From NCBI RefSeq assembly GCF_902859855.1, contig NZ_CADIKH010000016.1:62001-126000 (forward strand): a DNA stretch of 64,000 nucleotides, read 5' to 3'. The translations under genes were made by a program, and so were the position numbers. Positions within the stretch are counted from its first letter, which is position 1, and every line of letters begins with the position of its first letter. The stretch comes from Paraburkholderia humisilvae (GTDB taxonomy: Bacteria; Pseudomonadota; Gammaproteobacteria; Burkholderiales; Burkholderiaceae). Shown here in pieces: positions 8,655-17,049 of the stretch. The notes under the pieces were generated by a model. It was not told the origin of the DNA. It ran no database searches and was given only the letters and a program-made list of their open reading frames with translations.

Positions 8655-9026
8655 CTGAGTCCGGGTTGTGTAAGCGTCACGACAGTCACGCCATGTGCGG
8701 AAAAGCACCGACGCATACGTTGCGCCCAGGCCTTAATGCCGGTGCGGACGCTGGCGTGACGCGCTGCGCCGTGCCGACGACGCGCGCGGGGTGACACGAC
8801 CGGCGGCACGACCGTGCGGGGAGCCGCAACTGAGCCGACTGCACAATATCGCGTGACATAATACCTGGTTTAAGAGGCTGCCACGAGCGTTGAAAAAGGT
8901 GCAGCCGTGCAATGGCCGCTGCATGGGGCTGGAGTAAGCGCTGAAGCGCCAACTCTGGCCGACAGCTTTGCATGGGGCTGGAGTAAGCGCTAAAGCGCCA
9001 ACTCCAGCCGACAGATAGGGGGAAGC
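8655..9026. promoter_or_regulatory. Divergent apaH / rmlB intergenic region
   Basis: This 372-bp non-coding region separates the divergently transcribed apaH and rmlB. It contains a possible -10 element CATAAT at 8857-8862 with a weak CCGACT -35 about 16 bp upstream, oriented towards rmlB. It also holds two 45-bp direct repeats (8921-8965 and 8970-9014) just before the rmlB ribosome binding site (aggggg, 9017 onward). No ORF here looks real. The promoter call is by eye only. Confidence 0.4.
8921..9014 (+). repeat. Pair of 45-bp direct repeats, each able to form a hairpin (REP-like)
   Basis: Two near-identical copies lie at 8921-8965 and 8970-9014, separated by four bases. Each contains an inverted repeat. 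In copy two GGCTGGAGT (8976-8984) pairs perfectly with ACTCCAGCC (9001-9009). In copy one the right arm is ACTCTGGCC (8952-8960), which still pairs in RNA through two G-U wobbles. The inner loop carries a second short inversion (AGCGCT/AGCGCC). They sit in the leader of the rml operon and end 12 bases before rmlB. Confidence 0.8.
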
Positions 9027-10091
9027 ATGATTATCGTCACCGGGGGGGCGGGCTTCATCGGCGCCAATTTCGTGCTCGACTGGCTGCGCGATTGCGATGA
9101 GCCGATCGTCAACGTCGACAATCTGACGTACGCGGGCAATGCCGAAACGCTTGCGCCACTTGCCGGCGACCCTCGACATATTTTTTCCCAGGTCGATATC
9201 TGTGATCGCGCGGCGATCGATGCGCTGTTTGTCACTTACCGGCCCCACGCGATATTGCATTTCGCGGCGGAAAGCCACGTGGACCGGTCGATCAACGGGC
9301 CCGCCGAGTTCGTGCAAACAAATGTGGTCGGCACCTTCACGCTGCTCGAGGCCGCGCGCGCCTACTGGAATGGCCTTGCGGGCGACGAGAAAGCAGCCTT
9401 TCGCTTCCTGCACGTGTCGACCGACGAAGTGTTTGGCTCGCTCAACCCCACCGATCCAGCTTTCAATGAGCATACGGCGTACGCGCCGAATAGCCCTTAC
9501 TCGGCAAGCAAGGCGGCGTCCGATCATTTCGTGCGCGCGTACCACCATACGTACGGTCTGCCGACGCTCACCACCAACTGCTCGAATAACTACGGCCCGT
9601 ATCAGTTTCCCGAGAAGCTGATTCCGCTCACGATCATCAATGCGATCGGGGGCAAGAAGCTGCCGGTCTATGGCGACGGCAAAAATGTGCGCGACTGGTT
9701 GTATGTGACCGACCATTGCGCGGCGATTCGCACGGTGCTGCAAAAGGGCGTGCCGGGCGAAACGTACAACATCGGCGGATGGAACGAGCAGGCGAATATC
9801 GACGTCGTGCATACGCTGTGCCGTACGCTCGACGAGCTGCGGCCGTCGGCGTCGGGGACGGCCTATGCGGCGCAGATCGAATTTGTGAAGGACCGGCCTG
9901 GCCACGATCGCCGGTATGCGATCGACGCGACGCGCATCGAGCGCGAGCTCGGCTGGCGCCCCGCGGAGACGTTCGAGACCGGTATCAGGAAGACGGTGCT
10001 CTGGTATCTCGAGCATCCGGAGTGGGTTGCCGGCGTGACGAGCGGCAGCTATCGTCACTGGATGGAAACGCACTACGCGGGAACGGTGTGA
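9027..10091 (+). CDS. rmlB: dTDP-glucose 4,6-dehydratase RmlB
   Basis: RmlB converts dTDP-glucose to dTDP-4-keto-6-deoxyglucose, the second step to dTDP-L-rhamnose. The 354-residue product is full length, with the NAD motif GGAGFIGANF at residues 5-14, AAESHVDRSI, the catalytic STDEVFG segment and YSASK (Tyr-x3-Lys). A strong aggggg ribosome binding site precedes the ATG. It is the first gene of rmlBAC(D), with rmlA starting 14 bp after its stop. Confidence 0.97.
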   Translation: MIIVTGGAGFIGANFVLDWLRDCDEPIVNVDNLTYAGNAETLAPLAGDPRHIFSQVDICDRAAIDALFVTYRPHAILHFAAESHVDRSINGPAEFVQTNVVGTFTLLEAARAYWNGLAGDEKAAFRFLHVSTDEVFGSLNPTDPAFNEHTAYAPNSPYSASKAASDHFVRAYHHTYGLPTLTTNCSNNYGPYQFPEKLIPLTIINAIGGKKLPVYGDGKNVRDWLYVTDHCAAIRTVLQKGVPGETYNIGGWNEQANIDVVHTLCRTLDELRPSASGTAYAAQIEFVKDRPGHDRRYAIDATRIERELGWRPAETFETGIRKTVLWYLEHPEWVAGVTSGSYRHWMETHYAGTV

Positions 10092-10105
10092 AAAAGGACA
10101 CGCGG

Positions 10106-10999
10106 ATGGCACGGAAGGGAATCATTCTCGCGGGCGGGTCGGGCACGCGCCTGTATCCGATCACGCATGCGATCTCGAAGCAGCTGCTGCCGGTGTACGA
10201 CAAGCCGATGATCTACTATCCGCTGTCGACGCTGATGCTGGCGGGCATTCGCGAGGTATTGATCATCTCGACACCGCAGGACACGCCTCGCTTCGAGGCG
10301 ATGCTCGGCGACGGCAGCCAGTGGGGGATGTCGTTTCAATATGCGGTGCAGCCGTCGCCGGACGGGCTGGCGCAGGCATTCGTGATTGGCCGTGATTTCA
10401 TTGCCGGCGACCCGAGCGCGTTGATTCTCGGCGACAACATTTTTCATGGTCACGATCTCGCGCGTCAGTTGCGCGACGCGAATGCGCGGACCGATTGCGC
10501 GACGGTGTTTGCGTATCACGTGAACGATCCGCAACGTTACGGCGTGGTTGAGTTCGATGAGCAGATGCGCGCGGTGTCGATCGAAGAAAAGCCGGCTCAA
10601 CCGCGCTCATCGTATGCGGTGACGGGCCTGTATTTCTACGATGCGGATGTGTGCGATATCGCGAAGGAGATCAAACCGTCGGCACGCGGCGAATACGAGA
10701 TCACCGACGTCAATTCGCGCTATCTGGCGGCGGGCAAGCTGCAGGTCGAGATTATGGGTCGCGGGTATGCGTGGCTCGATACTGGCACGCACGATTCGCT
10801 GATCGACGCGGCGACGTTTATCGCGACGTTACAGAAACGTCAGGGACTCGTGGTAGCGTGCCCGGAAGAAATTGCGTACCGGTATCGCTGGATCGACGCC
10901 GAACAGGTGATGAGGCTGGCTGAGCCGCTCTCGAAGAACGATTACGGGCGGTATTTGAAAAATATTCTGACGGACAAGGTGGTATGGCAATTCAAGTGA
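10106..10999 (+). CDS. rmlA: Glucose-1-phosphate thymidylyltransferase RmlA
   Basis: RmlA joins glucose-1-phosphate and dTTP to give dTDP-glucose. The 297-residue protein has the nucleotidyltransferase signature GGSGTRLYP near residue 9, followed by KQLLPVYDKPM, LGDNIFHG and a C-terminal AYRYRWID element typical of RmlA. The ATG at 10106 follows AAGGA at good spacing; the frame is open upstream inside rmlB but has no better start. It overlaps rmlC by 16 bases. Confidence 0.97.
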   Translation: MARKGIILAGGSGTRLYPITHAISKQLLPVYDKPMIYYPLSTLMLAGIREVLIISTPQDTPRFEAMLGDGSQWGMSFQYAVQPSPDGLAQAFVIGRDFIAGDPSALILGDNIFHGHDLARQLRDANARTDCATVFAYHVNDPQRYGVVEFDEQMRAVSIEEKPAQPRSSYAVTGLYFYDADVCDIAKEIKPSARGEYEITDVNSRYLAAGKLQVEIMGRGYAWLDTGTHDSLIDAATFIATLQKRQGLVVACPEEIAYRYRWIDAEQVMRLAEPLSKNDYGRYLKNILTDKVVWQFK

Positions 11000-11532
11000 C
11001 GGCGACCGCGCTGCCTGAAGTCAAGCTGATCGAGCCGAAGGTGTTCGGCGATGCGCGAGGGTTTTTTCTGGAAAGCTTCAATGCGCGGGAGTTTGCCGAG
11101 CAGGTGCAGGCTGGGGTGGAGTTTGTTCAGGATAACCATTCAAGGTCGGCGAAGGGCGTGTTGCGGGGGTTGCATTATCAGATTGAGCATGCGCAGGGGA
11201 AGTTGGTGAGGGTGGTGGCGGGGGAGGTGTTTGATGTTGTGGTCGACATGCGCAGACAGTCGCCGGACTTTGGCAAATGGGTTGGGCAGCGGCTGACTGC
11301 GGATAACATGCAGCAACTCTGGATCCCCCCAGGCTTTGCACACGGGTTTGTTGTGCTCTCCGAATTCGCGGATTTTCTGTACAAGACGACAGATTATTGG
11401 TTTCCGCACCACGAGCGCTGTCTGCTGTGGAACGATCCCGATGTGGGCATTGACTGGCCCATCACGAGCGATCCGATCCTCGCTCTGAAGGATGCGAACG
11501 GACAACGATTTGCGACGGCGGAAAGCTATTGA
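10984..11532 (+). CDS. rmlC: dTDP-4-dehydrorhamnose 3,5-epimerase RmlC
   Basis: RmlC epimerises dTDP-4-keto-6-deoxyglucose at C3 and C5. The 182-residue cupin has the family N-terminus (EPKVFGDARGFFLESF), DNHSRS, GVLRGLHYQ with the catalytic histidine, and WIPPGFAHGF. The start lies inside the end of rmlA and has AAGGTGGT just upstream, implying coupled translation. A 175-bp gap separates it from rmlD. Confidence 0.97.
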   Translation: MAIQVTATALPEVKLIEPKVFGDARGFFLESFNAREFAEQVQAGVEFVQDNHSRSAKGVLRGLHYQIEHAQGKLVRVVAGEVFDVVVDMRRQSPDFGKWVGQRLTADNMQQLWIPPGFAHGFVVLSEFADFLYKTTDYWFPHHERCLLWNDPDVGIDWPITSDPILALKDANGQRFATAESY

Positions 11533-11631
11533 ATGTTCGTGGCGTTGCTTCGCTGCATAACGATTTGAGTCGCTGTCCTGCCAATTTGTATCAGTCTGTT
11601 AGGTCGTTTTCTAATAACGCGAGCGAGTATC

Positions 11632-11637
11632 TATAAT
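11632..11637 (+). promoter_or_regulatory. Possible -10 element upstream of rmlD
   Basis: A perfect TATAAT lies 71 bases before the rmlD start in an AT-richer patch. No convincing -35 hexamer is found at 16-18 bp upstream, so a separate rmlD promoter is only a possibility. Confidence 0.3.
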
Positions 11638-11707
11638 CTCGCCTCCGATCCGGGCATCGTTCGGTAAAAACGGGCAGCTCAATCGTGGGCATGGGCAATT
11701 TATACCT

Positions 11708-12616
11708 ATGGCTGAGCGCGTTGATCCCGTCGTTCTTGTGACTGGCTCTAACGGACAGGTGGGCACAGCGTTGCTGAGTCGCCTGACAGGGTTTGGCAGG
11801 CTCGTCGCTGCCGAGAGGAATTTGCTGGATCTGTCGGATCTGGCGCAGGTGCGTCGGGTCGTCTCGCAGGTGAAGCCGGCGGTCATCGTAAACTGCGCCG
11901 CCTATACAGCTGTCGACAAAGCGGAAAGCGACAGTGAACTAACCATGCGGATAAACGGCGAGGCGCCAGGCGTTCTTGCAGAAGAGGCTCGCCGTACGGG
12001 CGCATTGCTCGTGCACTATTCGACCGACTACGTGTTTGATGGGTCGAAAGATGGTGCGTATGTTGAGAGTGATACGCCGAATCCGCTGAATGTGTACGGG
12101 GCGAGCAAGCTGGCAGGAGAGCGGGCCATTGCTCAAGCGGGTGGCGCCTGGCTGGTGTTGCGTACCAGTTGGGTGTACGGCTTGTATGGCAAGAATTTTC
12201 TGTTGACGATGCTGCGACTTGGTGCCCAAAAGAAAGAGATCCCTGTTGTTGCCGATCAGTTTGGCGCACCAACCTGGGCGGGAACGATTGCCGACTTGAC
12301 GGTGCAGATGCTGCAACAGACGCCTGTCGCCGAAAAAGAGGCGCTCTCATGGTGGACGCAGCGCAGTGGCGTGTATCACATGACAGCGGCCGGCGCCACA
12401 AGTTGGGCTGGTTTCGCCGAGGCGATCTTTGCGCAGGCGGAGTTAGACGTCACTCCAACGGTCATGCCGATTCCGACAGAAGCGTATCCGACGCCAGCGC
12501 GACGTCCTCGCAACTCGCGGTTGTCGAACGAGAAGGTGGCGCAAGCGTTCAATATTCAATCGCCGGATTGGCTCGTCGAATTGCAGCGCTGCATGTCTTC
12601 TCACGGGCAAAGTTGA
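11708..12616 (+). CDS. rmlD: dTDP-4-dehydrorhamnose reductase RmlD
   Basis: RmlD performs the last NAD(P)H-dependent reduction to dTDP-L-rhamnose. The 302-residue protein has GSNGQVGTAL (Rossmann motif, about residues 13-22), NCAAYTAVDKAE, STDYVFDG, and YGASK with the catalytic Tyr and Lys. Length and motifs are normal. No Shine-Dalgarno sequence precedes the ATG at 11708, and the gene is detached from rmlBAC by 175 bp, so it may have its own promoter. The downstream 158 bp before wzm is non-coding. Confidence 0.96.
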   Translation: MAERVDPVVLVTGSNGQVGTALLSRLTGFGRLVAAERNLLDLSDLAQVRRVVSQVKPAVIVNCAAYTAVDKAESDSELTMRINGEAPGVLAEEARRTGALLVHYSTDYVFDGSKDGAYVESDTPNPLNVYGASKLAGERAIAQAGGAWLVLRTSWVYGLYGKNFLLTMLRLGAQKKEIPVVADQFGAPTWAGTIADLTVQMLQQTPVAEKEALSWWTQRSGVYHMTAAGATSWAGFAEAIFAQAELDVTPTVMPIPTEAYPTPARRPRNSRLSNEKVAQAFNIQSPDWLVELQRCMSSHGQS

Positions 12617-12774
12617 TTGCGGCAGGGCCGATCGACCTTCATCGTCCGCGGCGGTTGCCCGATAGGCGTGCAATAACGGACAATAGCGAGCCAGCCGAGG
12701 GTCCGCATGCCGCGCGCCTGACGAAGCGATGGCATCGCGAATCCGTTTCTCGCGTTTTCGACCAAGGACCCGAC

Positions 12775-13569
12775 TTGAGTGCATTATTTGGCGCCCTGAT
12801 TCGTTACAGGGGTTTCATCGTTGGCAGTGTGAGGCGGGAATTTCAAACCCGCTATCGTACAAGCATGCTTGGTGCCGCTTGGTTGGTGCTGCAACCGCTC
12901 GCCATGATTCTCGTGTACACGGTCATTTTCGCGGAAGTCATGAAGTCGCGGATGCCCGGCGTTCAAAGCACGTTCGGCTACAGCATCTACTTGTGCGCAG
13001 GCATCCTTACTTGGGGTCTCTTTGCCGAAATCGTGTCACGCGGGCAAAACGTGTTTATCGAAAACGCGAATCTATTGAAGAAGCTCAGTTTTCCACGTAT
13101 AGCTTTGCCCGTGATTGTCACGGTTTCCGCGTTGGTCAATTTCGCCATCATTTTCTCGCTCTTCACGCTCTTTCTGGTTTTGAGCGGCAACTTTCCGGGT
13201 ATGCCGTTCATCGCGATGCTTCCGCTGCTTGTCGTGCAGATCATTTTCAGCATTGGCCTCGGTATTTCGATTGGCGTCCTCAATGTGTTTTTTCGCGACG
13301 TTGGTCAGTTCATGACCATTTTTCTGCAGTTCTGGTTCTGGTTCACCCCCATCGTCTATCCGTGGCACGCACTTCCGGAAAGGGCGAAGGCGTTTATCAA
13401 GTTCAATCCGATGGCGGATCTGGTGATGGGCTATCAGACGATTCTCGTGAATCGGGCGTGGCCCGATTGGACCGTCGTCTGGCCGGTACTCGTGGCCGGG
13501 ATAGTGTTGTGCACGTTCGGCTTGTATCTGTTTCGACGGCATGCAGCCGAAATGGTTGACGAACTGTAA
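12775..13569 (+). CDS. wzm: ABC-2 type polysaccharide export permease Wzm
   Basis: This 264-residue protein has six hydrophobic segments and the ABC2_membrane/Wzm style: an amphipathic N-terminus (RREFQTRYRTSMLG), then LGAAWLVLQPL and a late FWFTPIVYP element. With the ATPase encoded by wzt it would move the completed undecaprenyl-linked O-polysaccharide across the inner membrane. The TTG at 12775 was chosen because AAGGA lies about seven bases before it and the hydrophobic protein begins there. Wzt is separated by gmd and rmd but belongs to the same system. Confidence 0.92.
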   Translation: MSALFGALIRYRGFIVGSVRREFQTRYRTSMLGAAWLVLQPLAMILVYTVIFAEVMKSRMPGVQSTFGYSIYLCAGILTWGLFAEIVSRGQNVFIENANLLKKLSFPRIALPVIVTVSALVNFAIIFSLFTLFLVLSGNFPGMPFIAMLPLLVVQIIFSIGLGISIGVLNVFFRDVGQFMTIFLQFWFWFTPIVYPWHALPERAKAFIKFNPMADLVMGYQTILVNRAWPDWTVVWPVLVAGIVLCTFGLYLFRRHAAEMVDEL

Positions 13570-13603
13570 GAGGATTGTTTTCGCAGCTACTCTTCGGACG
13601 GAA

Positions 13604-13682
13604 CCCGAGGGGGCGTCGGATATAATCGATCGAATTCGGCATTATCTGCCCGTGGCGTGCTCAACGCGCCCTCGGGGGCTTT
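13604..13682 (+). promoter_or_regulatory. gmd leader with TATAAT and long inverted repeat
   Basis: TATAAT at 13621-13626 could be a -10 element, but no good -35 is seen. It is flanked by complementary arms: CCCGAGG plus GGGCG near 13604-13617 and CGCCCTCGGG near 13670-13680, about 55 bases apart. The distal arm also holds GCCC-TCG-GGGC followed by TTTCTC, a weak terminator-like element. A regulatory leader is possible but unproven. Confidence 0.3.
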
Positions 13683-13697
13683 CTCAAGGAGATGGAA

Positions 13698-14732
13698 TTG
13701 ACGAGCGCAGTTGTGACTGGCATTACTGGACAAGATGGGGCTTACCTTACGCAATTGCTGCTTGAGCACGGCTACGACGTCTACGGTACCTACCGGCGGA
13801 CCAGCTCGGTCAACTTCTGGCGCCTTGAAGAGTTGGGCGTTCACAATCACCCGAAGCTTCATCTGATCGAACATGATCTGACGGACCTTGGCACGACGAT
13901 TCGTCTTCTCGAGATGGCTCAGCCGAGGGAGATCTACAACCTTGCGGCGCAAAGTTTTGTCGGAGTGTCGTTCGAGCAGCCACGAACGACCGCTGAAATT
14001 ACCGGTGTCGGCGCGTTGAACGTCCTTGAGGCGATTCGGATCGTCAACGACTCGATTCGCTTTTACCAGGCGTCCACGTCGGAGATGTTTGGTAAGGTGC
14101 AGGCCGTCCCGCAGAAGGAAGACACCCCGTTCTATCCTCGCAGTCCATATGGCGTTGCGAAGCTGTATGCCCACTGGATTACGGTGAACTATCGCGAGTC
14201 GTATAACATTTTCGGCTCGAGCGGCATTCTCTTTAATCACGAATCACCGTTGCGCGGGCGCGAATTCGTGACCCGCAAGATCACGGATTCGGTCGCGAAG
14301 ATCTCGCTTGGCAAACTCGACGTCCTTGAACTCGGCAACCTGGATGCGAAGCGCGACTGGGGCTTTGCGAAGGAATACGTCGAAGGGATGTACAAGATGT
14401 TGCAGGTCGATGAGCCAGATACGTACGTGTTGGCAACGAACCGCACCGAGACCGTGCGTGATTTCGTGTCGATGGCGTTTCGTGCGACGGGCACGAGCGT
14501 CGAGTGGCGCGGCGACGGCGAGCGTGAGGAAGGGGTTGATCCGTCGAACGGCAAGGTGCTGGTTCGAGTTAACCCGAAGTTCTATCGTCCGGCTGAGGTC
14601 GATCTGCTGATCGGCGATGCTGCGAAGGCAAAAGAGAAGCTGGGCTGGCAACCGAAGACGTCGCTCGAGGATCTTTGCAAATTGATGGTCGAAGCGGATC
14701 TGCGCAGAAACAAGATTGGCTTTTCGTTCTGA
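13698..14732 (+). CDS. gmd: GDP-mannose 4,6-dehydratase
   Basis: Gmd converts GDP-mannose to GDP-4-keto-6-deoxymannose. The roughly 344-residue protein shows GITGQDGAYL near the N-terminus, RRTSSVNFWRL, NLAAQSFVGVSFEQP, STSEMFG and YGVAKLYAHW (catalytic Tyr and Lys), as in true Gmd enzymes. An ATG at 13692 abuts AAGGAG with no spacing, so the TTG at 13698, six bases after AAGGAG, is the more likely start. ManC (40.7 kb) would provide GDP-mannose, and rmd follows after six bases, so the product is expected to be GDP-D-rhamnose. Confidence 0.93.
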   Translation: MTSAVVTGITGQDGAYLTQLLLEHGYDVYGTYRRTSSVNFWRLEELGVHNHPKLHLIEHDLTDLGTTIRLLEMAQPREIYNLAAQSFVGVSFEQPRTTAEITGVGALNVLEAIRIVNDSIRFYQASTSEMFGKVQAVPQKEDTPFYPRSPYGVAKLYAHWITVNYRESYNIFGSSGILFNHESPLRGREFVTRKITDSVAKISLGKLDVLELGNLDAKRDWGFAKEYVEGMYKMLQVDEPDTYVLATNRTETVRDFVSMAFRATGTSVEWRGDGEREEGVDPSNGKVLVRVNPKFYRPAEVDLLIGDAAKAKEKLGWQPKTSLEDLCKLMVEADLRRNKIGFSF

Positions 14733-14738
14733 GTTGCC

Positions 14739-15617
14739 ATGCACCATGCCTTGATCACCGGTGCCCGTGGATTCACGGGGGCGTATATCGTCGATGAACT
14801 GGCGCGAGCGGGCTATCAGGTCGTCGGGACTTGTGCCGGCGAAACGCCGCAGGACGGAGAGCGTCAGCTCGACATCACGTCGCTGGCGGATTGCCGGAAG
14901 GTAATCGATGAGGTTCGTCCCCGATTCATCGTTCACCTGGCCGCGATTAGCTTCGTCGCGCACGACGTGCCGCTGGACATGTACCACGTCAACGTGATCG
15001 GCACGTTGAACCTGCTTCAGGCGTGCGCTGATGTCGGTCACCGGCCTGACAAGATTCTTATCACCAGCAGTGCGAATGTTTATGGTAACGCGGACGGTGT
15101 GATCGACGAGGGCGTCACCCCGATGCCGGTGAATCACTACGCGGCTAGCAAGCTTGCGATGGAGTGCCTGGTCAGGACCTGGTTCGACAGGTTGCCGATC
15201 GTGATAGTCCGGCCGTTTAACTACACGGGCAGAGGCCAGTCGGCGCGATTTCTGATTCCGAAGATCGTTACTCACTTTGTCGATCGCCGCCCCGTCATCG
15301 AATTGGGCAATCTCGATGTGGCGCGCGATTTCTCGGATGTGCGGACCGTGGCCCGTCTCTACAGGGCTCTACTCGAATCGAGCGCGGCATCGGAGATCGT
15401 CAATGTCTGCAGTGGGACGCCTCATACGCTGCAGGAGGTGCTGCAGATGGTGCGCGAGGCTTCTCGCCATGATCTTGAAGTTCGGGTGAACCCGGCGTTC
15501 GTTCGAGAAAACGAGGTGAAGATACTCGTGGGTTCGCCGAAGAAGTTGCAGATGATCGTACCCGACGTTCATCCGGTCGATATTCGTTCGACCATCGACT
15601 GGATGGTCAATGGTTGA
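14739..15617 (+). CDS. rmd: GDP-6-deoxy-D-lyxo-4-hexulose reductase (Rmd-type SDR)
   Basis: This 292-residue short-chain dehydrogenase has GARGFTGAYI (residues 7-16), SSANVYGN, YAASK and RPFNYTGRGQ, the last being typical of Rmd. Rmd reduces the keto sugar made by Gmd to GDP-D-rhamnose. The gene starts six bases after gmd. Its 292-residue length and RPFNYTG motif fit Rmd better than an L-fucose synthase, which would have a different C-terminal half. The main alternative is a related GDP-sugar epimerase/reductase such as that for 6-deoxy-D-talose. Confidence 0.85.
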   Translation: MHHALITGARGFTGAYIVDELARAGYQVVGTCAGETPQDGERQLDITSLADCRKVIDEVRPRFIVHLAAISFVAHDVPLDMYHVNVIGTLNLLQACADVGHRPDKILITSSANVYGNADGVIDEGVTPMPVNHYAASKLAMECLVRTWFDRLPIVIVRPFNYTGRGQSARFLIPKIVTHFVDRRPVIELGNLDVARDFSDVRTVARLYRALLESSAASEIVNVCSGTPHTLQEVLQMVREASRHDLEVRVNPAFVRENEVKILVGSPKKLQMIVPDVHPVDIRSTIDWMVNG

Positions 15618-15689
15618 TGCCGTCATTGTCCTGTGGGCGACGATGCGCAGCGGGAAGGGTGGCGGTCTGTACAGAAGATCTGACAAGTA

Positions 15690-15713
15690 GCGCGGCGGTT
15701 GACTTCGCCGCGC
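15690..15713 (+). terminator. GC-rich hairpin between rmd and wzt
   Basis: GCGCGGCG (15690-15697) and CGCCGCGC (15706-15713) form a perfect 8-bp stem with an 8-base loop. No T-tract follows, so it is a weak or attenuating terminator at best, or an mRNA stabiliser. It argues that wzt translation starts downstream, near 15804. Confidence 0.4.
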
Positions 15714-15803
15714 AAGCGAGAGGACGCAGTGTGCCATAGCCGGGCGGTCATGGTGCCGTCGGCGATCTTGCGGACATGCACTCTATATGCGGATCAATAT
15801 TAC

Positions 15804-17027
15804 ATGGGCAGTATCTCCGTACAAAAAGTTAGCAAGGCGTACAAACAGTATCCCTCGCGATTTGGCCGGCTTCTGGAGTGGCTTGCACCTGTACCGATTA
15901 CCCGACACAAGACGAAGTGGGTATTGCAGGATGTGAGCTTCGACGTGAAGCAGGGGGAGGCGGTCGGTATTGTCGGGATCAATGGAGCTGGCAAGAGCAC
16001 GCTCCTCAAGATGATCACCGGCACTACGCAGCCGACAAGTGGCACCATCGAGATGACGGGCCGCCTCGCTGCCATGCTTGAACTCGGTATGGGGTTCCAT
16101 CCGGACTTCACCGGCCGCCAGAACGCCGTGATGGCGGGCCAACTGCTCGGTCATTCCATCGACGAAATCAATGCGAACATGAATGAGATCGAGTCGTTCG
16201 CCGAGATTGGCGATGCGATTGATCAGCCAGTGCGCGTGTATTCCAGCGGGATGCAGATGCGCCTCGCCTTCAGTGTGGCTACGTTTCGTCGTCCCGATAT
16301 ACTGATCATCGACGAAGCGTTGTCGGTCGGTGATGCCTATTTCCAGCACAAGAGCTTCGATCGTATCCGCACATTCCGTGAGGCTGGGACTACGCTGTTG
16401 ATCGTCTCTCACGATAAGTCGTCGATTCAAGCGATTTGCGACCGGGCAATTCTCTTGAACGCTGGTCGGCTGATGAAAGAAGGTTCTCCTGAGGAGATTT
16501 TCGATTTTTACAATGCACTGCTTGCGGACAAGGAAGCAGCGTCAGTACGTCTGACGACCACAAGCGAAGGCAAAGCACAGACCGTCTCAGGGTCAGGTGA
16601 GGCATCGGTAGCTGGTATTCGTCTAAAGGATGCAAAGGGCATTGCTAGCGAGGTCGTCGACGTCGGTAGCGTCGCCACGCTGGAAATTGATGTTGCCGTC
16701 CATGCGGACATCGATGAGTTGGTGGTCGGTTACATGATCAAGGACCGGCTCGGTCAGCCTATTTTCGGCACTAATACTCATCATCTCGAGCGATCGGCGA
16801 CCACTCTGAGAGCTGGTGATCGCATCCGATATCAGTTCACGTTTCCAATGAACCTAGGTGAGGGCTCGTATTCGATCGCGATAGCGTTGCATGCCGGGCA
16901 GTCACATGTGGGAAAGAACTATGAGTGGCGCGATCTCGCGGTGGTCTTCCAGGTAGTAAACATGTCTAGAAAAAAGTTCGTCGGTTGTGCCTGGCTCGAG
17001 CCGGAGTTCAACGCCGAACGTTACTAA
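15804..17027 (+). CDS. wzt: Polysaccharide ABC transporter ATPase Wzt with C-terminal carbohydrate-binding domain
   Basis: The roughly 407-residue protein has an ABC ATPase domain (residues 1-250) with Walker A GINGAGKST (58-66), signature SSGMQ and Walker B ILIIDEA, followed by a beta-rich domain of about 145 residues (262-407). In E. coli O9a-type Wzt this extra domain binds the capped end of the O-polysaccharide and couples chain termination to export. Its presence here fits a capped polymer. The start is uncertain: the frame is open upstream to 15699, but the hairpin at 15690 and protein homology favour 15804. Confidence 0.92.
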   Translation: MGSISVQKVSKAYKQYPSRFGRLLEWLAPVPITRHKTKWVLQDVSFDVKQGEAVGIVGINGAGKSTLLKMITGTTQPTSGTIEMTGRLAAMLELGMGFHPDFTGRQNAVMAGQLLGHSIDEINANMNEIESFAEIGDAIDQPVRVYSSGMQMRLAFSVATFRRPDILIIDEALSVGDAYFQHKSFDRIRTFREAGTTLLIVSHDKSSIQAICDRAILLNAGRLMKEGSPEEIFDFYNALLADKEAASVRLTTTSEGKAQTVSGSGEASVAGIRLKDAKGIASEVVDVGSVATLEIDVAVHADIDELVVGYMIKDRLGQPIFGTNTHHLERSATTLRAGDRIRYQFTFPMNLGEGSYSIAIALHAGQSHVGKNYEWRDLAVVFQVVNMSRKKFVGCAWLEPEFNAERY

Positions 17028-17049
17028 AGACAGAAAGGCAGGGAACGCT

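Noticed and set aside
8733..10112. 459-codon - strand frame opposite rmlB
   Set aside because: It covers a certain rmlB gene in antisense and has a shadow-type composition.
13698..15617. GDP-L-fucose pathway (gmd with fcl)
   Set aside because: The second gene carries the Rmd-type RPFNYTG pattern and lacks Fcl-like features.
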